Positions 19,891 through 27,262 of a DNA stretch of 64,000 nucleotides are shown here, piece by piece (within the stretch, counting starts at the first letter, position 1; each line of letters opens with the position of its first letter). The notes beneath the pieces were generated by a model, which ran no database searches, was not told the origin of the DNA, and saw only the letters and a list, made by a program, of their open reading frames with translations. The DNA is from an uncultured Clostridia bacterium (GTDB taxonomy: Bacteria; Bacillota; Clostridia; TANB77; CAG-508). The position numbers and the translations under genes were made by a program. The DNA lies in contig CAOTKV010000005.1 of the NCBI GenBank assembly GCA_948530865.1, positions 16,302 through 80,301 of the forward strand. Direction: 5' to 3'.

Positions 19891-20127
19891 CTATAATATT
19901 TTTATTATTTCTCCCATATCTTTTCCTTGTACTTTTGGAATTTGTAAAATTTCAAATCTTGAAACTTTATCACCAAATTTTATTTCAACTATATCTCCTA
20001 CTTTTACTTCATAACTTGGTTTTACAATTTTTCCATTTACTGCAATTCTGCCATTATCTGCTGCATCATTTGCAACAGTTCTTCTTTTTATTACTCTACT
20101 AACTTTTAAAAATTTATCTAATCTCAT
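19891..20127 (-). CDS. rqcP: S4-domain protein RqcP (YabO)
   Basis: A 78-residue S4 RNA-binding protein. RLDKFLKVSRVIKRRT opens the S4 motif and GRIAVNGK follows. RqcP binds stalled 50S-peptidyl-tRNA complexes and helps RqcH add C-terminal Ala tails in ribosome quality control. It lies just upstream of dnaE and downstream of the phosphoesterase gene. Confidence 0.88.
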   Translation of the reverse strand: MRLDKFLKVSRVIKRRTVANDAADNGRIAVNGKIVKPSYEVKVGDIVEIKFGDKVSRFEILQIPKVQGKDMGEIIKIL

Positions 20128-20147
20128 GTTAATCCTTTCTGTTTTTA

Positions 20148-21041
20148 CTAAAATACAAAATAGTCTTTATATTTTTCAGCCAATCCAAGCCATATATCAT
20201 CATCAAATAATTTAAAGTATGTAAAAATTCCTTTTGCATCATCTTTATACCATTTTCCACTTCTTTCAAGCATTAATTCTTTAGCTTCTTTAAAAAATTT
20301 ATGTCTTATAATTCCATTTCCATTTATTCCGCAAAAAGAAAGATTCATCAATACTTTATCATGTGAAAGTATTCCACTTTCTATTATTTTTTGTTTTATA
20401 ATTTCTAAATCATATTTTACATGTCTTAAATCTATATTATCTATTTTCCCATTATTTATATCTAATATTACATATTCTGCTAAACTTGTATAATATGGTG
20501 AAACTCCTAAACATCCTGCATTTACTACTAATTTTCCATTTATATTTTCATACCACATTTTATCATGTGTGTGTCCAACAATTAAAACATCTTCATTTAA
20601 GTTTTGTGTATAATAATCTAGCTGTTCTCTTGAATCTTGATGCAATTGTTCTTCAACTGATTCTGGTGAACCATGCGCAATAAGCAATTTTACACCTTCA
20701 TATTCAAGACTCATACTATGTGGCAATGTTTTTATATATTCAATATTTTCTCTTGTTAATTCATTATACATAAATTTAACTGTTCTAAATTGTATATTTT
20801 TCCAATTATATTTTTCAGTATCATATTCTATTAAATATTGTTCTTTATTTCCTTTTAAAACAATATCAGTTAAATCTTTAACTATTGCCAATGTTTCATT
20901 TCCAAATGGCAAATCATTAACTAAATCACCTAATACTAAAAATTTATCTACATTATTTTCTTGTGCATCTTTTATTACTTCTCTTAATGCAACACAATTT
21001 CCATGAATATCTGAAAGAATAGCTATTTTTATTTTTACCAC
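20148..21041 (-). CDS. metallophosphoesterase (YfcE/MJ0936-like)
   Basis: A 297-residue calcineurin-like phosphoesterase. The five metal motifs are visible: SDIHGN, GDLVND, KGNKE, AHGSPES and VGHTHDKM. The start is uncertain: a GTG at 21041 fits the frame but the ribosome binding site is poor. Substrate unknown. It lies 10 bases downstream of truA and may now share truA's prophage-driven transcript. Confidence 0.85.
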   Translation of the reverse strand: MVKIKIAILSDIHGNCVALREVIKDAQENNVDKFLVLGDLVNDLPFGNETLAIVKDLTDIVLKGNKEQYLIEYDTEKYNWKNIQFRTVKFMYNELTRENIEYIKTLPHSMSLEYEGVKLLIAHGSPESVEEQLHQDSREQLDYYTQNLNEDVLIVGHTHDKMWYENINGKLVVNAGCLGVSPYYTSLAEYVILDINNGKIDNIDLRHVKYDLEIIKQKIIESGILSHDKVLMNLSFCGINGNGIIRHKFFKEAKELMLERSGKWYKDDAKGIFTYFKLFDDDIWLGLAEKYKDYFVF

Positions 21042-21050
21042 CCCTATCTA

Positions 21051-21786
21051 TTAATAGTTAACTTCCATTAAACAAAGTCCTCTTGCTGGTAATGTTTTTC
21101 CAGCTCTTATACGTTCTTTGCTTTCTATAATATCTTTTATTTCTTCTGGTTTGATTTTTCCAGTTCCAACATCAACAAGTGTTCCTGAAATTATTCTAAC
21201 CATATTATATAAAAATCCATTTCCAGTAAGTTCTATATAAATTCTATCTTCATTTTTTATAATTTCTGCTTTATAAATTGTTCTTACACTACTTTTACTA
21301 CTTGTTCCACTTGCTTTAAATGCTTTAAAATCATGTTCACCTTCAAAATATTTTGAGGCTTCTTGCATTTTATTTACATCTAAGTTAAATGGAAAATGAT
21401 ATTCCATATCTCTATATATAGCACTTCCATATTGTGAATTATTTATTGTATATCTATATTTTTTTGATTTTACAGAATATCTACTATGAAATCTTTCTTC
21501 TACTTCTTCAGCACTTTTTATTACAATACTTTTTTTCAATTTTGAATTTATTGCTATTGGTATTTTTTCAATTGGTATATTACTATTTGTTTTAAAATTT
21601 GCAGTTTGACCTAAACTATGAACTCCTGCATCAGTCCTTCCTGAAGCAATTAAATCTATTTCTTCTCCTGTAATTTCTCCAATCGCTTTTTCTATTTCAC
21701 CTTGAATATTCAATTTATTAGGTTGCTTTTGCCATCCGATTGAATTCTTTTCCGTCATATTCTATTGTTAATTTTATATTTCTCAT
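21051..21786 (-). CDS. truA: tRNA pseudouridine synthase A, 5' end supplied by prophage, +1 frameshift at CGG
   Basis: TruA makes pseudouridine at tRNA positions 38-40. The body is intact, with catalytic Asp in SGRTDAGVHSLGQ and the C-terminal GKTLPARGLC. The N terminus starts at ATG 21786 after GGAGAG and reads MRNIKLTIEYDGKEFN (16 residues). Codon 17 is CGG (21736-21738) and frame 0 stops 6 codons later. Skipping the C and reading GGA gives ...FN-GWQKQ..., the family consensus, and a 244-residue protein of normal length. A start at 21758 would lose the first strand. The displaced host 5' end at attR reads FNGWQKQ with no shift. Confidence 0.85.
21724..21786. repeat. attL: prophage junction inside truA
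   Basis: This stretch is an imperfect direct copy of 56210-56271. The identical 11-base TGCTTTTGCCA (21724-21734) is the likely crossover core. To its left is host truA; to its right the homology runs to the start codon with several differences, including one extra base that creates the CGG. The 19 bases ending at the start codon are also identical, so a crossover there cannot be fully excluded. Confidence 0.8.
21735..21738 (-). other. +1 frameshift site AAT-CGG-A in truA
   Basis: P-site codon AAT, in-frame CGG, next base A. Frame 0 continues Arg-Met-Ala-Lys-Ala-Thr-stop; the +1 frame (GGA TGG CAA) continues TruA. It lies next to the attL core on the phage side. Confidence 0.8.
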
Positions 21787-21824
21787 ATCTACTCTCCATT
21801 CGCTTTTACGATTTTTTATTATAT

Positions 21825-22016
21825 TTATTTATTATTCTTAATCTTTACTTTTTCAGCCTTATTACAGCCGTGCCAATCTTTAAAATTATACCCATCATCA
21901 AATCCCATCTTATATATAAATATAGTATATCTTTTAAAAATCATCAATAATATTTTATTTTTAAAATTTAGTTTTCTACTTATATATAATAAAATGTTTT
22001 GTTTAACTTTCTTCAT
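21825..22016 (-). CDS. small prophage protein facing truA
   Basis: A 63-residue basic protein with GGAGG just upstream and a TATAAT-containing promoter-like region at about 22038-22060. It is transcribed directly into truA with no terminator in the 38-base gap, so the prophage supplies both a promoter and a leader ORF for truA. I do not recognise it; the C terminus has a DWHGCNKAEK stretch. Confidence 0.55.
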   Translation of the reverse strand: MKKVKQNILLYISRKLNFKNKILLMIFKRYTIFIYKMGFDDGYNFKDWHGCNKAEKVKIKNNK

Positions 22017-22159
22017 AATATACCTCCTTTATAGAGATACCTCTTATATACATTATATCATATTATGTTAAACAAAATAACTATTCTTGGTGTTATGTAT
22101 TATCTTCTATTTTCATTGATATATCTGTATTACATAATTCGACAATTTTCGACTTTTTA

Positions 22160-22351
22160 CTATTTTAAATCTCTAATTAAACTATCCAAATATTCTGAAC
22201 TTGTACTAGTAACATTATTTCTAATTTTTTCTACATCCTTTTTTTCATTTTCTAAATATTTTTTTATATCCTTAATATTCTCTTTATTATTTATTTTTTC
22301 TATTACATTATTTATTATATCTAAACATCTAGAATATCCTTCTTTTCTCAT
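22160..22351 (-). CDS. small helical prophage protein
   Basis: A 63-residue charged, coiled-coil-like protein. The start at 22351 (MRKEGYSR) is chosen for the GAGAGGGTGG site upstream, rather than the longer frame. Unknown function; located between the truA-facing ORF and the HTH gene. Confidence 0.5.
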   Translation of the reverse strand: MRKEGYSRCLDIINNVIEKINNKENIKDIKKYLENEKKDVEKIRNNVTSTSSEYLDSLIRDLK

Positions 22352-22429
22352 TATAACCACCCTCTCAATTATATACCATTTATATAACATAGACAATAGG
22401 TATCACTCATTTCACTTAATGCTAGTATA

Positions 22430-22446
22430 GTTAAAATAAAATTAAC
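22430..22446. promoter_or_regulatory. palindromic operator-like site before the HTH gene
   Basis: GTTAA-n7-TTAAC inverted repeat 42 bases upstream of the small HTH gene, in its presumed promoter region. It could be an autoregulatory site. Inference only. Confidence 0.3.
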
Positions 22447-22488
22447 TTTATTCTAAAATAATTATATAAAAAAGATTGGAGGTGTGAA

Positions 22489-22713
22489 ATGATATATTTT
22501 AGAATTAACGAACTACTAAGGAAAAATAAAAAGAGTAAATATTGGTTTATAAAAAACATGGAAGGAGGATATCAATCATTATCTCATCTTATGAATAACG
22601 AAACTAGATCAATTCATTTCGACACATTAGAAAAAATGCTAAATCTATTTGATTGTGAAATTGGAGAGTTAATTGTTATAAAAAAAGATAAAAGAAAGGA
22701 TAAAATGAAGTGA
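22489..22713 (+). CDS. small XRE-type HTH protein
   Basis: A 74-residue protein with GGAGG upstream. The helix-turn-helix resembles the short Cro/XRE subgroup (LSHLMNNETRSIHFDTLEKM). It overlaps the next gene by 4 bases, so the two are coupled. It is on the plus strand, unlike the surrounding prophage genes, so may be expressed in the lysogen. Confidence 0.75.
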   Translation: MIYFRINELLRKNKKSKYWFIKNMEGGYQSLSHLMNNETRSIHFDTLEKMLNLFDCEIGELIVIKKDKRKDKMK

Positions 22714-23105
22714 GTAAATTATTAAATCAATTTAATGAATTAAAAAAGCAAGATGCATCTTCAATATATATTTTCAGAGTTGGAATCTTCTATAACATAC
22801 TGAATGAAGATGCACACACTTTAAATGAGAAATTAGGATTAAAACTCACATCTTTGAGCCCTGAAATTACAAAGTGTGGTTTCCCTATTTCTTCACTAGA
22901 TAAATATACCCAAAAACTTGATAAAATGCAAATAAAATATAGTATCATTGATAATCTTACAGATATAACTATTACAGATTATTCTAATAATATTGAATTT
23001 AAGAAAATAATCAATAAAATAAAGTCAATAGATATTGATAATACTAATCCAATTGATGCTCTAAATATTTTAAATGATTTAAAAAATAAGATTGAAAAAA
23101 TTTAA
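22710..23105 (+). CDS. MutS domain I-like protein
   Basis: A 131-residue protein. FRVGIFYNILNEDAHTL matches the N-terminal mismatch-binding domain I of MutS (F-x-x-G-x-F-Y-E-x-x-x-x-D-A), with no ATPase domain. Stand-alone MutS-like proteins have been reported as DGR accessory genes, and a DGR lies 2-5 kb away. It overlaps the HTH gene by 4 bases. Confidence 0.7.
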   Translation: MSKLLNQFNELKKQDASSIYIFRVGIFYNILNEDAHTLNEKLGLKLTSLSPEITKCGFPISSLDKYTQKLDKMQIKYSIIDNLTDITITDYSNNIEFKKIINKIKSIDIDNTNPIDALNILNDLKNKIEKI

Positions 23106-23135
23106 GGAGGGATTTTATCCCTCCTATTATTATTT
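23105..23135. terminator. bidirectional terminator
   Basis: AGGAGGGA/TCCCTCCT stem (8 bp) with a TTTTA-type loop followed by ATTATTATTTT. It separates the plus-strand MutS-like gene from the convergent endolysin. Confidence 0.8.
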
Positions 23136-24128
23136 TAATTTTCTATTTACTATTGCTTGAATATCACTATAATTATATCCTGCTGCTTGAAGTTTTGCTT
23201 TTCTATCTGCACCATTTCCCCATAATCCTTTTATAACTTCATCAGCAATGGTTTCGTTAGACTTTTTATTAGAAACAGGTTTTGCACCTAATTTTTGATT
23301 AACAATAGATTGTATTACATTATAATTGTATCCTGCTTGTGTTAATCTATTTTTTCTATCTTCTCCATTACCCCAAGCACCATTTATTACTTCTTGTGCA
23401 ATAGTTTCATTTGATTTAGTATTATTTTTAGTTGTTGAAGATGAACCATTTAATTTTTTATTAACAATATTTTGAATAGTATTGTAATCATATCCTGCAT
23501 TTGCTAATCTGTTCTTTCTGTCATTTCCATTTCCCCATTGTCCTGCAATTACTTCATTTGCAATTTCTTCGTTTGATTTCTTTCCTGAACTTTGACTAGG
23601 AGTTGAAACATTACCACCATCTAATTTAGCATTTACAATTCTTGCTAATTCTGGTAATTTACTTTTTAAATATGGTCCAGGGCAATTTGTATTTGCAAAC
23701 ATATCATGTCTTGTTAAACTACCATTTTTTGTTCCATCATAACTTAATCTGAAACCATATCTTCTACAAATGTCAACACAAAGATTTATTAAGGAATTCC
23801 ATGCAGCATCTGATATTGTCCAATCTCCACCTGTTTTATTGTTTGAAACTTCTATTGTGATTGATTGGCAATCATTCCAACTAGAACTAGATGTCCATGC
23901 CCTATTATTTTCATCAACACAACCTACTATTCCACCATCATTTCCTATGCAATAATTTGCACTTGCTTGTCTGTTTGGATTTTGGAATATTCTTGCACAT
24001 TGTTCCCCACTTAATACACCTGCCATGTGATGAGGAGTTATTTTGCAAACTTTATATCCTTTTCTACCATTTGTGTAATTACTTCCTGATGCTAAAACTT
24101 TACTTTTAATTAAACTTGAAAATCCCAT
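23130..24128 (-). CDS. phage endolysin: amidase with three Cpl-7 repeats
   Basis: A 332-residue lysin. The N-terminal Amidase_2/PGRP domain (about 1-165) has TPHHMAGVL and RHDMFANTNCPGP as zinc-ligand regions. It cuts N-acetylmuramoyl-L-alanine bonds. Three tandem wall-binding Cpl-7 (CW_7) repeats follow at about 184-226, 240-281 and 290-331, each with the core W-G-N-G-x-D-R-K and A-G-Y-x-Y. No signal peptide, so release should need a holin. Confidence 0.93.
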   Translation of the reverse strand: MGFSSLIKSKVLASGSNYTNGRKGYKVCKITPHHMAGVLSGEQCARIFQNPNRQASANYCIGNDGGIVGCVDENNRAWTSSSSWNDCQSITIEVSNNKTGGDWTISDAAWNSLINLCVDICRRYGFRLSYDGTKNGSLTRHDMFANTNCPGPYLKSKLPELARIVNAKLDGGNVSTPSQSSGKKSNEEIANEVIAGQWGNGNDRKNRLANAGYDYNTIQNIVNKKLNGSSSTTKNNTKSNETIAQEVINGAWGNGEDRKNRLTQAGYNYNVIQSIVNQKLGAKPVSNKKSNETIADEVIKGLWGNGADRKAKLQAAGYNYSDIQAIVNRKLK

Positions 24129-24202
24129 TATTCTTCTCCTTTCCCATTTGATAATTCTTGTTCCATCTCTGGTGTTAAAGTTATTTCTTTGTTTTCTTCC
24201 AT
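24128..24202 (-). CDS. 24-residue acidic leader ORF
   Basis: A short ORF with GGAGG spaced 7 bases from ATG 24202. Its stop overlaps the endolysin ATG (TAATG), suggesting translational coupling. Whether the peptide has a role is unknown. Confidence 0.5.
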   Translation of the reverse strand: MEENKEITLTPEMEQELSNGKGEE

Positions 24203-24221
24203 TTTGAAGACCTCCTTATAA

Positions 24222-24259
24222 AAAAATTTACTGGAAGAAAAACAATAATTCTTCCAGTA
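24222..24259 (-). terminator. terminator between holin and endolysin
   Basis: An 11-bp stem (24229-24239 with 24249-24259) followed on the minus strand by AAATTTTTTTA. It stands between holin and lysin, so the two may be separately expressed. A second 7-bp hairpin lies at 24270-24288. Confidence 0.8.
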
Positions 24260-24289
24260 TTTTATAAACACCGTAATTTTTTTACGGTA

Positions 24290-24469
24290 TTATTCAGATT
24301 TGTTGGAACTTCCTTTTTCAAATTGAGTTCCAAAATAAAAAGCAATGATCATTAAATATATTTGTTCAATATCCATCTGACCGACTATTGCCTTATATGC
24401 TACTACTAATGTTAGAACTATTGTAACGATGCTCTTAACATTTATCAATTTTGCAATTTTTTCTTTCAT
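24290..24469 (-). CDS. small holin-like membrane protein
   Basis: A 59-residue protein with GGAGG upstream of ATG 24469. Two hydrophobic segments (about 13-29 and 36-48) with a charged tail. Position between XhlA-like and lysin genes supports a holin role. Confidence 0.7.
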   Translation of the reverse strand: MKEKIAKLINVKSIVTIVLTLVVAYKAIVGQMDIEQIYLMIIAFYFGTQFEKGSSNKSE

Positions 24470-24479
24470 AGTAAACCTC

Positions 24480-24773
24480 CTATTTTAAAACAAGAGCAAT
24501 AATCGCACCGACTATTGCTCCTACTATTGTTTTTATAATGGTATCTACAACACTTTCCCATTTTTTTTGTGGTTTTTGTTCTATACTTTCTAATCTTTCA
24601 TTCATTTTGTTAACATCTTCTCTATTGGCTTTTGTTTCCATTGCTATTTCTTTTACTGCAATTGTCAATTCTTTAATTTCGCCAATATCATTTTCTAATT
24701 TATCCAATCTATGATGTGCTGATTTACAACTATCTTTATTTTCGATTATCATTTGAACATATTTTTCATCCAC
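24480..24773 (-). CDS. XhlA-like phage haemolysin/holin component
   Basis: A 97-residue protein with a long N-terminal coiled coil (about 15-65) and one C-terminal hydrophobic segment (about 78-96). This is the XhlA layout of PBSX-type lysis cassettes, where it works with a holin and an amidase. Confidence 0.8.
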   Translation of the reverse strand: MDEKYVQMIIENKDSCKSAHHRLDKLENDIGEIKELTIAVKEIAMETKANREDVNKMNERLESIEQKPQKKWESVVDTIIKTIVGAIVGAIIALVLK

Positions 24774-24805
24774 TAGACATTTCTCCTCTCTCGTAAAATT
24801 TACAA

Positions 24806-24831
24806 AAAAATAGAACGATTATTTATCGTTC
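24806..24831 (-). terminator. intrinsic terminator after xkdX
   Basis: GAACGAT/ATCGTTC stem (24813-24831) followed on the minus strand by TATTTTTTTG. It marks the end of the tail-region transcript before lysis genes. Confidence 0.75.
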
Positions 24832-24835
24832 CTAA

Positions 24836-24970
24836 CTATTTATAATCTTCTCCTGTTATTTCTTTATATTCTTTATTTGTTATCCATTTTCCTACTGCGT
24901 TATATACTCTTTCTTTACTCCATATTCCATTATTGTAATATGTTTTTACTTTTTCAAAATTCTTACTCAC
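24836..24970 (-). CDS. XkdX family phage protein
   Basis: A 44-residue protein starting with GTG at 24970 after GGAGG. The C-terminal YKEITGEDY is the XkdX signature. Usually found at the end of PBSX-like tail modules; role unknown. Confidence 0.85.
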   Translation of the reverse strand: MSKNFEKVKTYYNNGIWSKERVYNAVGKWITNKEYKEITGEDYK

Positions 24971-24971
24971 G

Positions 24972-25295
24972 TTACACCTCCAAATCTACATCAGTCATCA
25001 TTGCAAGATATTCGATGTTTCCTTGTATTTTAGCCATATTTATTTCTTCCTGTGATAATTCTCTTAATACAAAATAATATCCATCTTCATAATGAACTAT
25101 TTGCACTAATTCCATATTTTTATATTCATTAACAACTTTTTTACCATCTTCTATCCCTTCTATTGTAACCTTTAATAATTTTCCATCAAACATCTCTTTC
25201 TTAATTTCTGTCTCTGATACAAAATTATTTCCATTTAATCTAAGGTTTTCAATTGTTGTTCCATCAGATAGTGTAATTTTCCATGATTTTTCCAT
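24972..25295 (-). CDS. conserved phage protein upstream of XkdX
   Basis: A 107-residue protein I do not recognise by family. Mixed beta/charged sequence, no membrane segment. It overlaps the end of the reverse transcriptase gene by 61 bases in another frame, so the DGR cassette abuts the original tail operon here. Confidence 0.65.
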   Translation of the reverse strand: MEKSWKITLSDGTTIENLRLNGNNFVSETEIKKEMFDGKLLKVTIEGIEDGKKVVNEYKNMELVQIVHYEDGYYFVLRELSQEEINMAKIQGNIEYLAMMTDVDLEV

Positions 25296-26359
25296 TTTAT
25301 TTTCCTCCTAAACAAATCATAATATAATTGAGACATATTAGTTATCTGTTGCCTAGACATATTTTTATAATTTCCTGAAATCCAACTTTTAAATATATTC
25401 TCAATTTCTTCATAATTTAGTCTATTATTATCTAATAGCCTTTTATATGCTTTTAACTTTCTTCTTTGTCTAGTTATTGCTTTTGGACTTATTCTCCTTA
25501 TAATTCTTCCTGTTTCTGTTAATTGATAACTTAATTGCAGAATTCTAAAAGGTTGTGATAATTTTACAATTCTTGTTTTTTTATCATTTATTATTAAACC
25601 TAATTTATTAGCAATAACTTTAATTTCTTTTTGTAATTGTTTTAGAAATTCTTTATCTTTATGGATGATGTAACTATCATCTGTGTATCTTCCATAATAT
25701 TTGCATCTTTTAACAATTTTTATATAATTGTCTATTCTTGAAGGATATGCAATTCCTATATTTTGTGATGGCTGACTTCCTATATCTACACCTCTCCCAT
25801 TTTGATTATCTATATTAAAAACATCAAATATATTTTTTAGGATCCACATAGTTATTTCTTTTTCTTCTTTATTTGTTTTCTTTAAAAAAGATTGTATTTT
25901 TTGTAAACACAAATTATGAGGAATACTTGCATAATAACCGCTAAAATCTATTAGCAGTATGTACCCCTCATTACTTTTATATTTCCTATAAAATTGATGT
26001 AAATGTATTTCTAACCTCTTTCTATGAAAATGCACACCTTTATTAGTTTGACTTGCTCCATTGTCATAAATAAGATAAGGAGAAATAGCAGGGCTTAAAA
26101 CTTCATCACAAAGTAAATGATTTATTGTCTTATCCACCATATTATTTGTTGTTATATGTCTTATTTTTCCTCTTTCATTTATTATAAATTTTTTTCCTTT
26201 TGTTGGTTTATATTTCCACTCTTTTAAATCTTTTAATATTTGAGCAGTTTCTAATAAATGATTTATTTCAAATAATTGTGTTTGATACTTAAATGGTGCA
26301 CTTTTTATTGATTTTGTTCCTGCCTCATATATTGCATTAGCATCATAAAAAATATTCAT
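25235..26359 (-). CDS. DGR reverse transcriptase
   Basis: A 374-residue reverse transcriptase. The motif A Asp is in LLIDFSGYYASI (D138), the DGR-diagnostic motif 4 is IGSQPSQ (193-199; family pattern I/V/L-G-x-x-x-S-Q), and the catalytic YTDD is at 225-228. It lacks group II intron maturase and endonuclease domains. It sits after the template repeat as in Bordetella phage BPP-1. Its role is adenine-mutagenic copying of the template RNA for transfer into the target gene. Confidence 0.95.
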   Translation of the reverse strand: MNIFYDANAIYEAGTKSIKSAPFKYQTQLFEINHLLETAQILKDLKEWKYKPTKGKKFIINERGKIRHITTNNMVDKTINHLLCDEVLSPAISPYLIYDNGASQTNKGVHFHRKRLEIHLHQFYRKYKSNEGYILLIDFSGYYASIPHNLCLQKIQSFLKKTNKEEKEITMWILKNIFDVFNIDNQNGRGVDIGSQPSQNIGIAYPSRIDNYIKIVKRCKYYGRYTDDSYIIHKDKEFLKQLQKEIKVIANKLGLIINDKKTRIVKLSQPFRILQLSYQLTETGRIIRRISPKAITRQRRKLKAYKRLLDNNRLNYEEIENIFKSWISGNYKNMSRQQITNMSQLYYDLFRRKIKWKNHGKLHYLMEQQLKTLD

Positions 26360-26370
26360 AAAATCACTTT

Positions 26371-26467
26371 AATAGTATTACTGGACTTATCCAAATACAT
26401 AATGATTAGTATTTATCAGTTTTTACAAACAGAAGGGACAACTTTTCCTTTCCTTTCCCAATACTAT
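26371..26467 (-). ncRNA. TR-RT spacer, possible structured part of the DGR RNA
   Basis: Inverted repeat 26371-26378 with 26460-26467 could close a stem around an 80-base region between TR and RT. In BPP-1 the spacer RNA is required for cDNA priming. Here it is inference from position and the repeat. Confidence 0.4.
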
Positions 26468-26508
26468 ACAATGGAATCTAGTCCACAAAAGCCGTATAGG
26501 ATGTGAAA

Positions 26509-26599
26509 TCAGGGCGAACACCGTTAGAGTTGGATGCACCGTTGTTGTTCGTATTACCGTTGTTGTTCACATTAGCGAAGTTCGAAGAAGAAACCACAT
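26509..26599 (-). repeat. DGR template repeat (TR)
   Basis: The 91 bases align without gaps to the variable repeat at 27279-27369. On the coding (minus) strand the TR is rich in AAC codons at the positions that vary. It is intergenic, between the Avd-like gene and the RT, and ends 149 bases before the RT start, similar to the spacer arrangement known in BPP-1. Confidence 0.95.
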
Positions 26600-26620
26600 A
26601 CAAAAGTTACCCACTAATTA

Positions 26621-27133
26621 TTATTTTTTTATATTTTTTAAGAATCTATTATCAGTTTGTCGGAGTGATTTAATCATATTAAATTCTTTTTGAATTTCTA
26701 ATACAATATTCATATATTTATTCAAATCAGCATACAGACATTCTCCTGCATATTGTAATTCATCTTGCAAAGCATTACAACAAGCCATTGCCCTGTCCAT
26801 TTCTAATCTTCTTTCTTCGAATTCAATCATATATGTTGGAAATATAGTATTTGCTTTTCTTAAATGTTCACTTATTCCACAAGCAAAATCAAGAGTTCTA
26901 TTAGTTATTCTATTTAATTGATGTCTAAAATATTGTTTTGTCCTTTCCTTAATTCTTTCTTGATTATCTTCTGGAAACATTTTTATTTTTTCAGCAATCA
27001 TATTTTCAACTTTTCTTTCGCTTATATAAAAATTATTTTCTGCAATTTTTGTTACTGACATTCTTATCATATATGCATTATGTATTACTTCTAACTTTGA
27101 TTCTTTCCTTTCACTCTTTTTTACATCTGACAT
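26621..27133 (-). CDS. Avd-like DGR accessory protein
   Basis: A 170-residue, almost all-helical, basic protein between target gene and TR, the place of avd in BPP-1. KLEVIHNAYMIRM and NNFYISERK resemble the first helix and following loop of the four-helix Avd family. It is longer than classical Avd (about 130). Avd binds the RT and the RNA. The family call is by context and pattern. Confidence 0.7.
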   Translation of the reverse strand: MSDVKKSERKESKLEVIHNAYMIRMSVTKIAENNFYISERKVENMIAEKIKMFPEDNQERIKERTKQYFRHQLNRITNRTLDFACGISEHLRKANTIFPTYMIEFEERRLEMDRAMACCNALQDELQYAGECLYADLNKYMNIVLEIQKEFNMIKSLRQTDNRFLKNIKK

Positions 27134-27231
27134 TTGCTATAATACTATTTTCTCCTTTCAAAATTTAACGATATAATTATATCATCTCATATTGAATAAA
27201 ATAACTATTTTTGAAGTTCACTATATTATAT

Positions 27232-27252
27232 GACAGGGCATAAAGCCCTGTC
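27232..27252. promoter_or_regulatory. DGR target hairpin/cruciform downstream of VR
   Basis: A perfect 8-bp G/C-rich stem (GACAGGGC with GCCCTGTC) and 5-base loop, 11 bases past the target stop codon and 27 bases past the VR. No T run follows on the minus strand, so it is not a typical terminator. BPP-1-type DGRs need such a hairpin for target recognition. Confidence 0.75.
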
Positions 27253-27262
27253 TGATGCCTGA

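Noticed and set aside
26509..26599. TR as part of a protein gene
   Set aside because: No start codon, ribosome binding site or extended frame surrounds it; it is intergenic.
27232..27252. Hairpin as an intrinsic terminator
   Set aside because: No T run follows on the minus strand, and its position fits the DGR target hairpin better.
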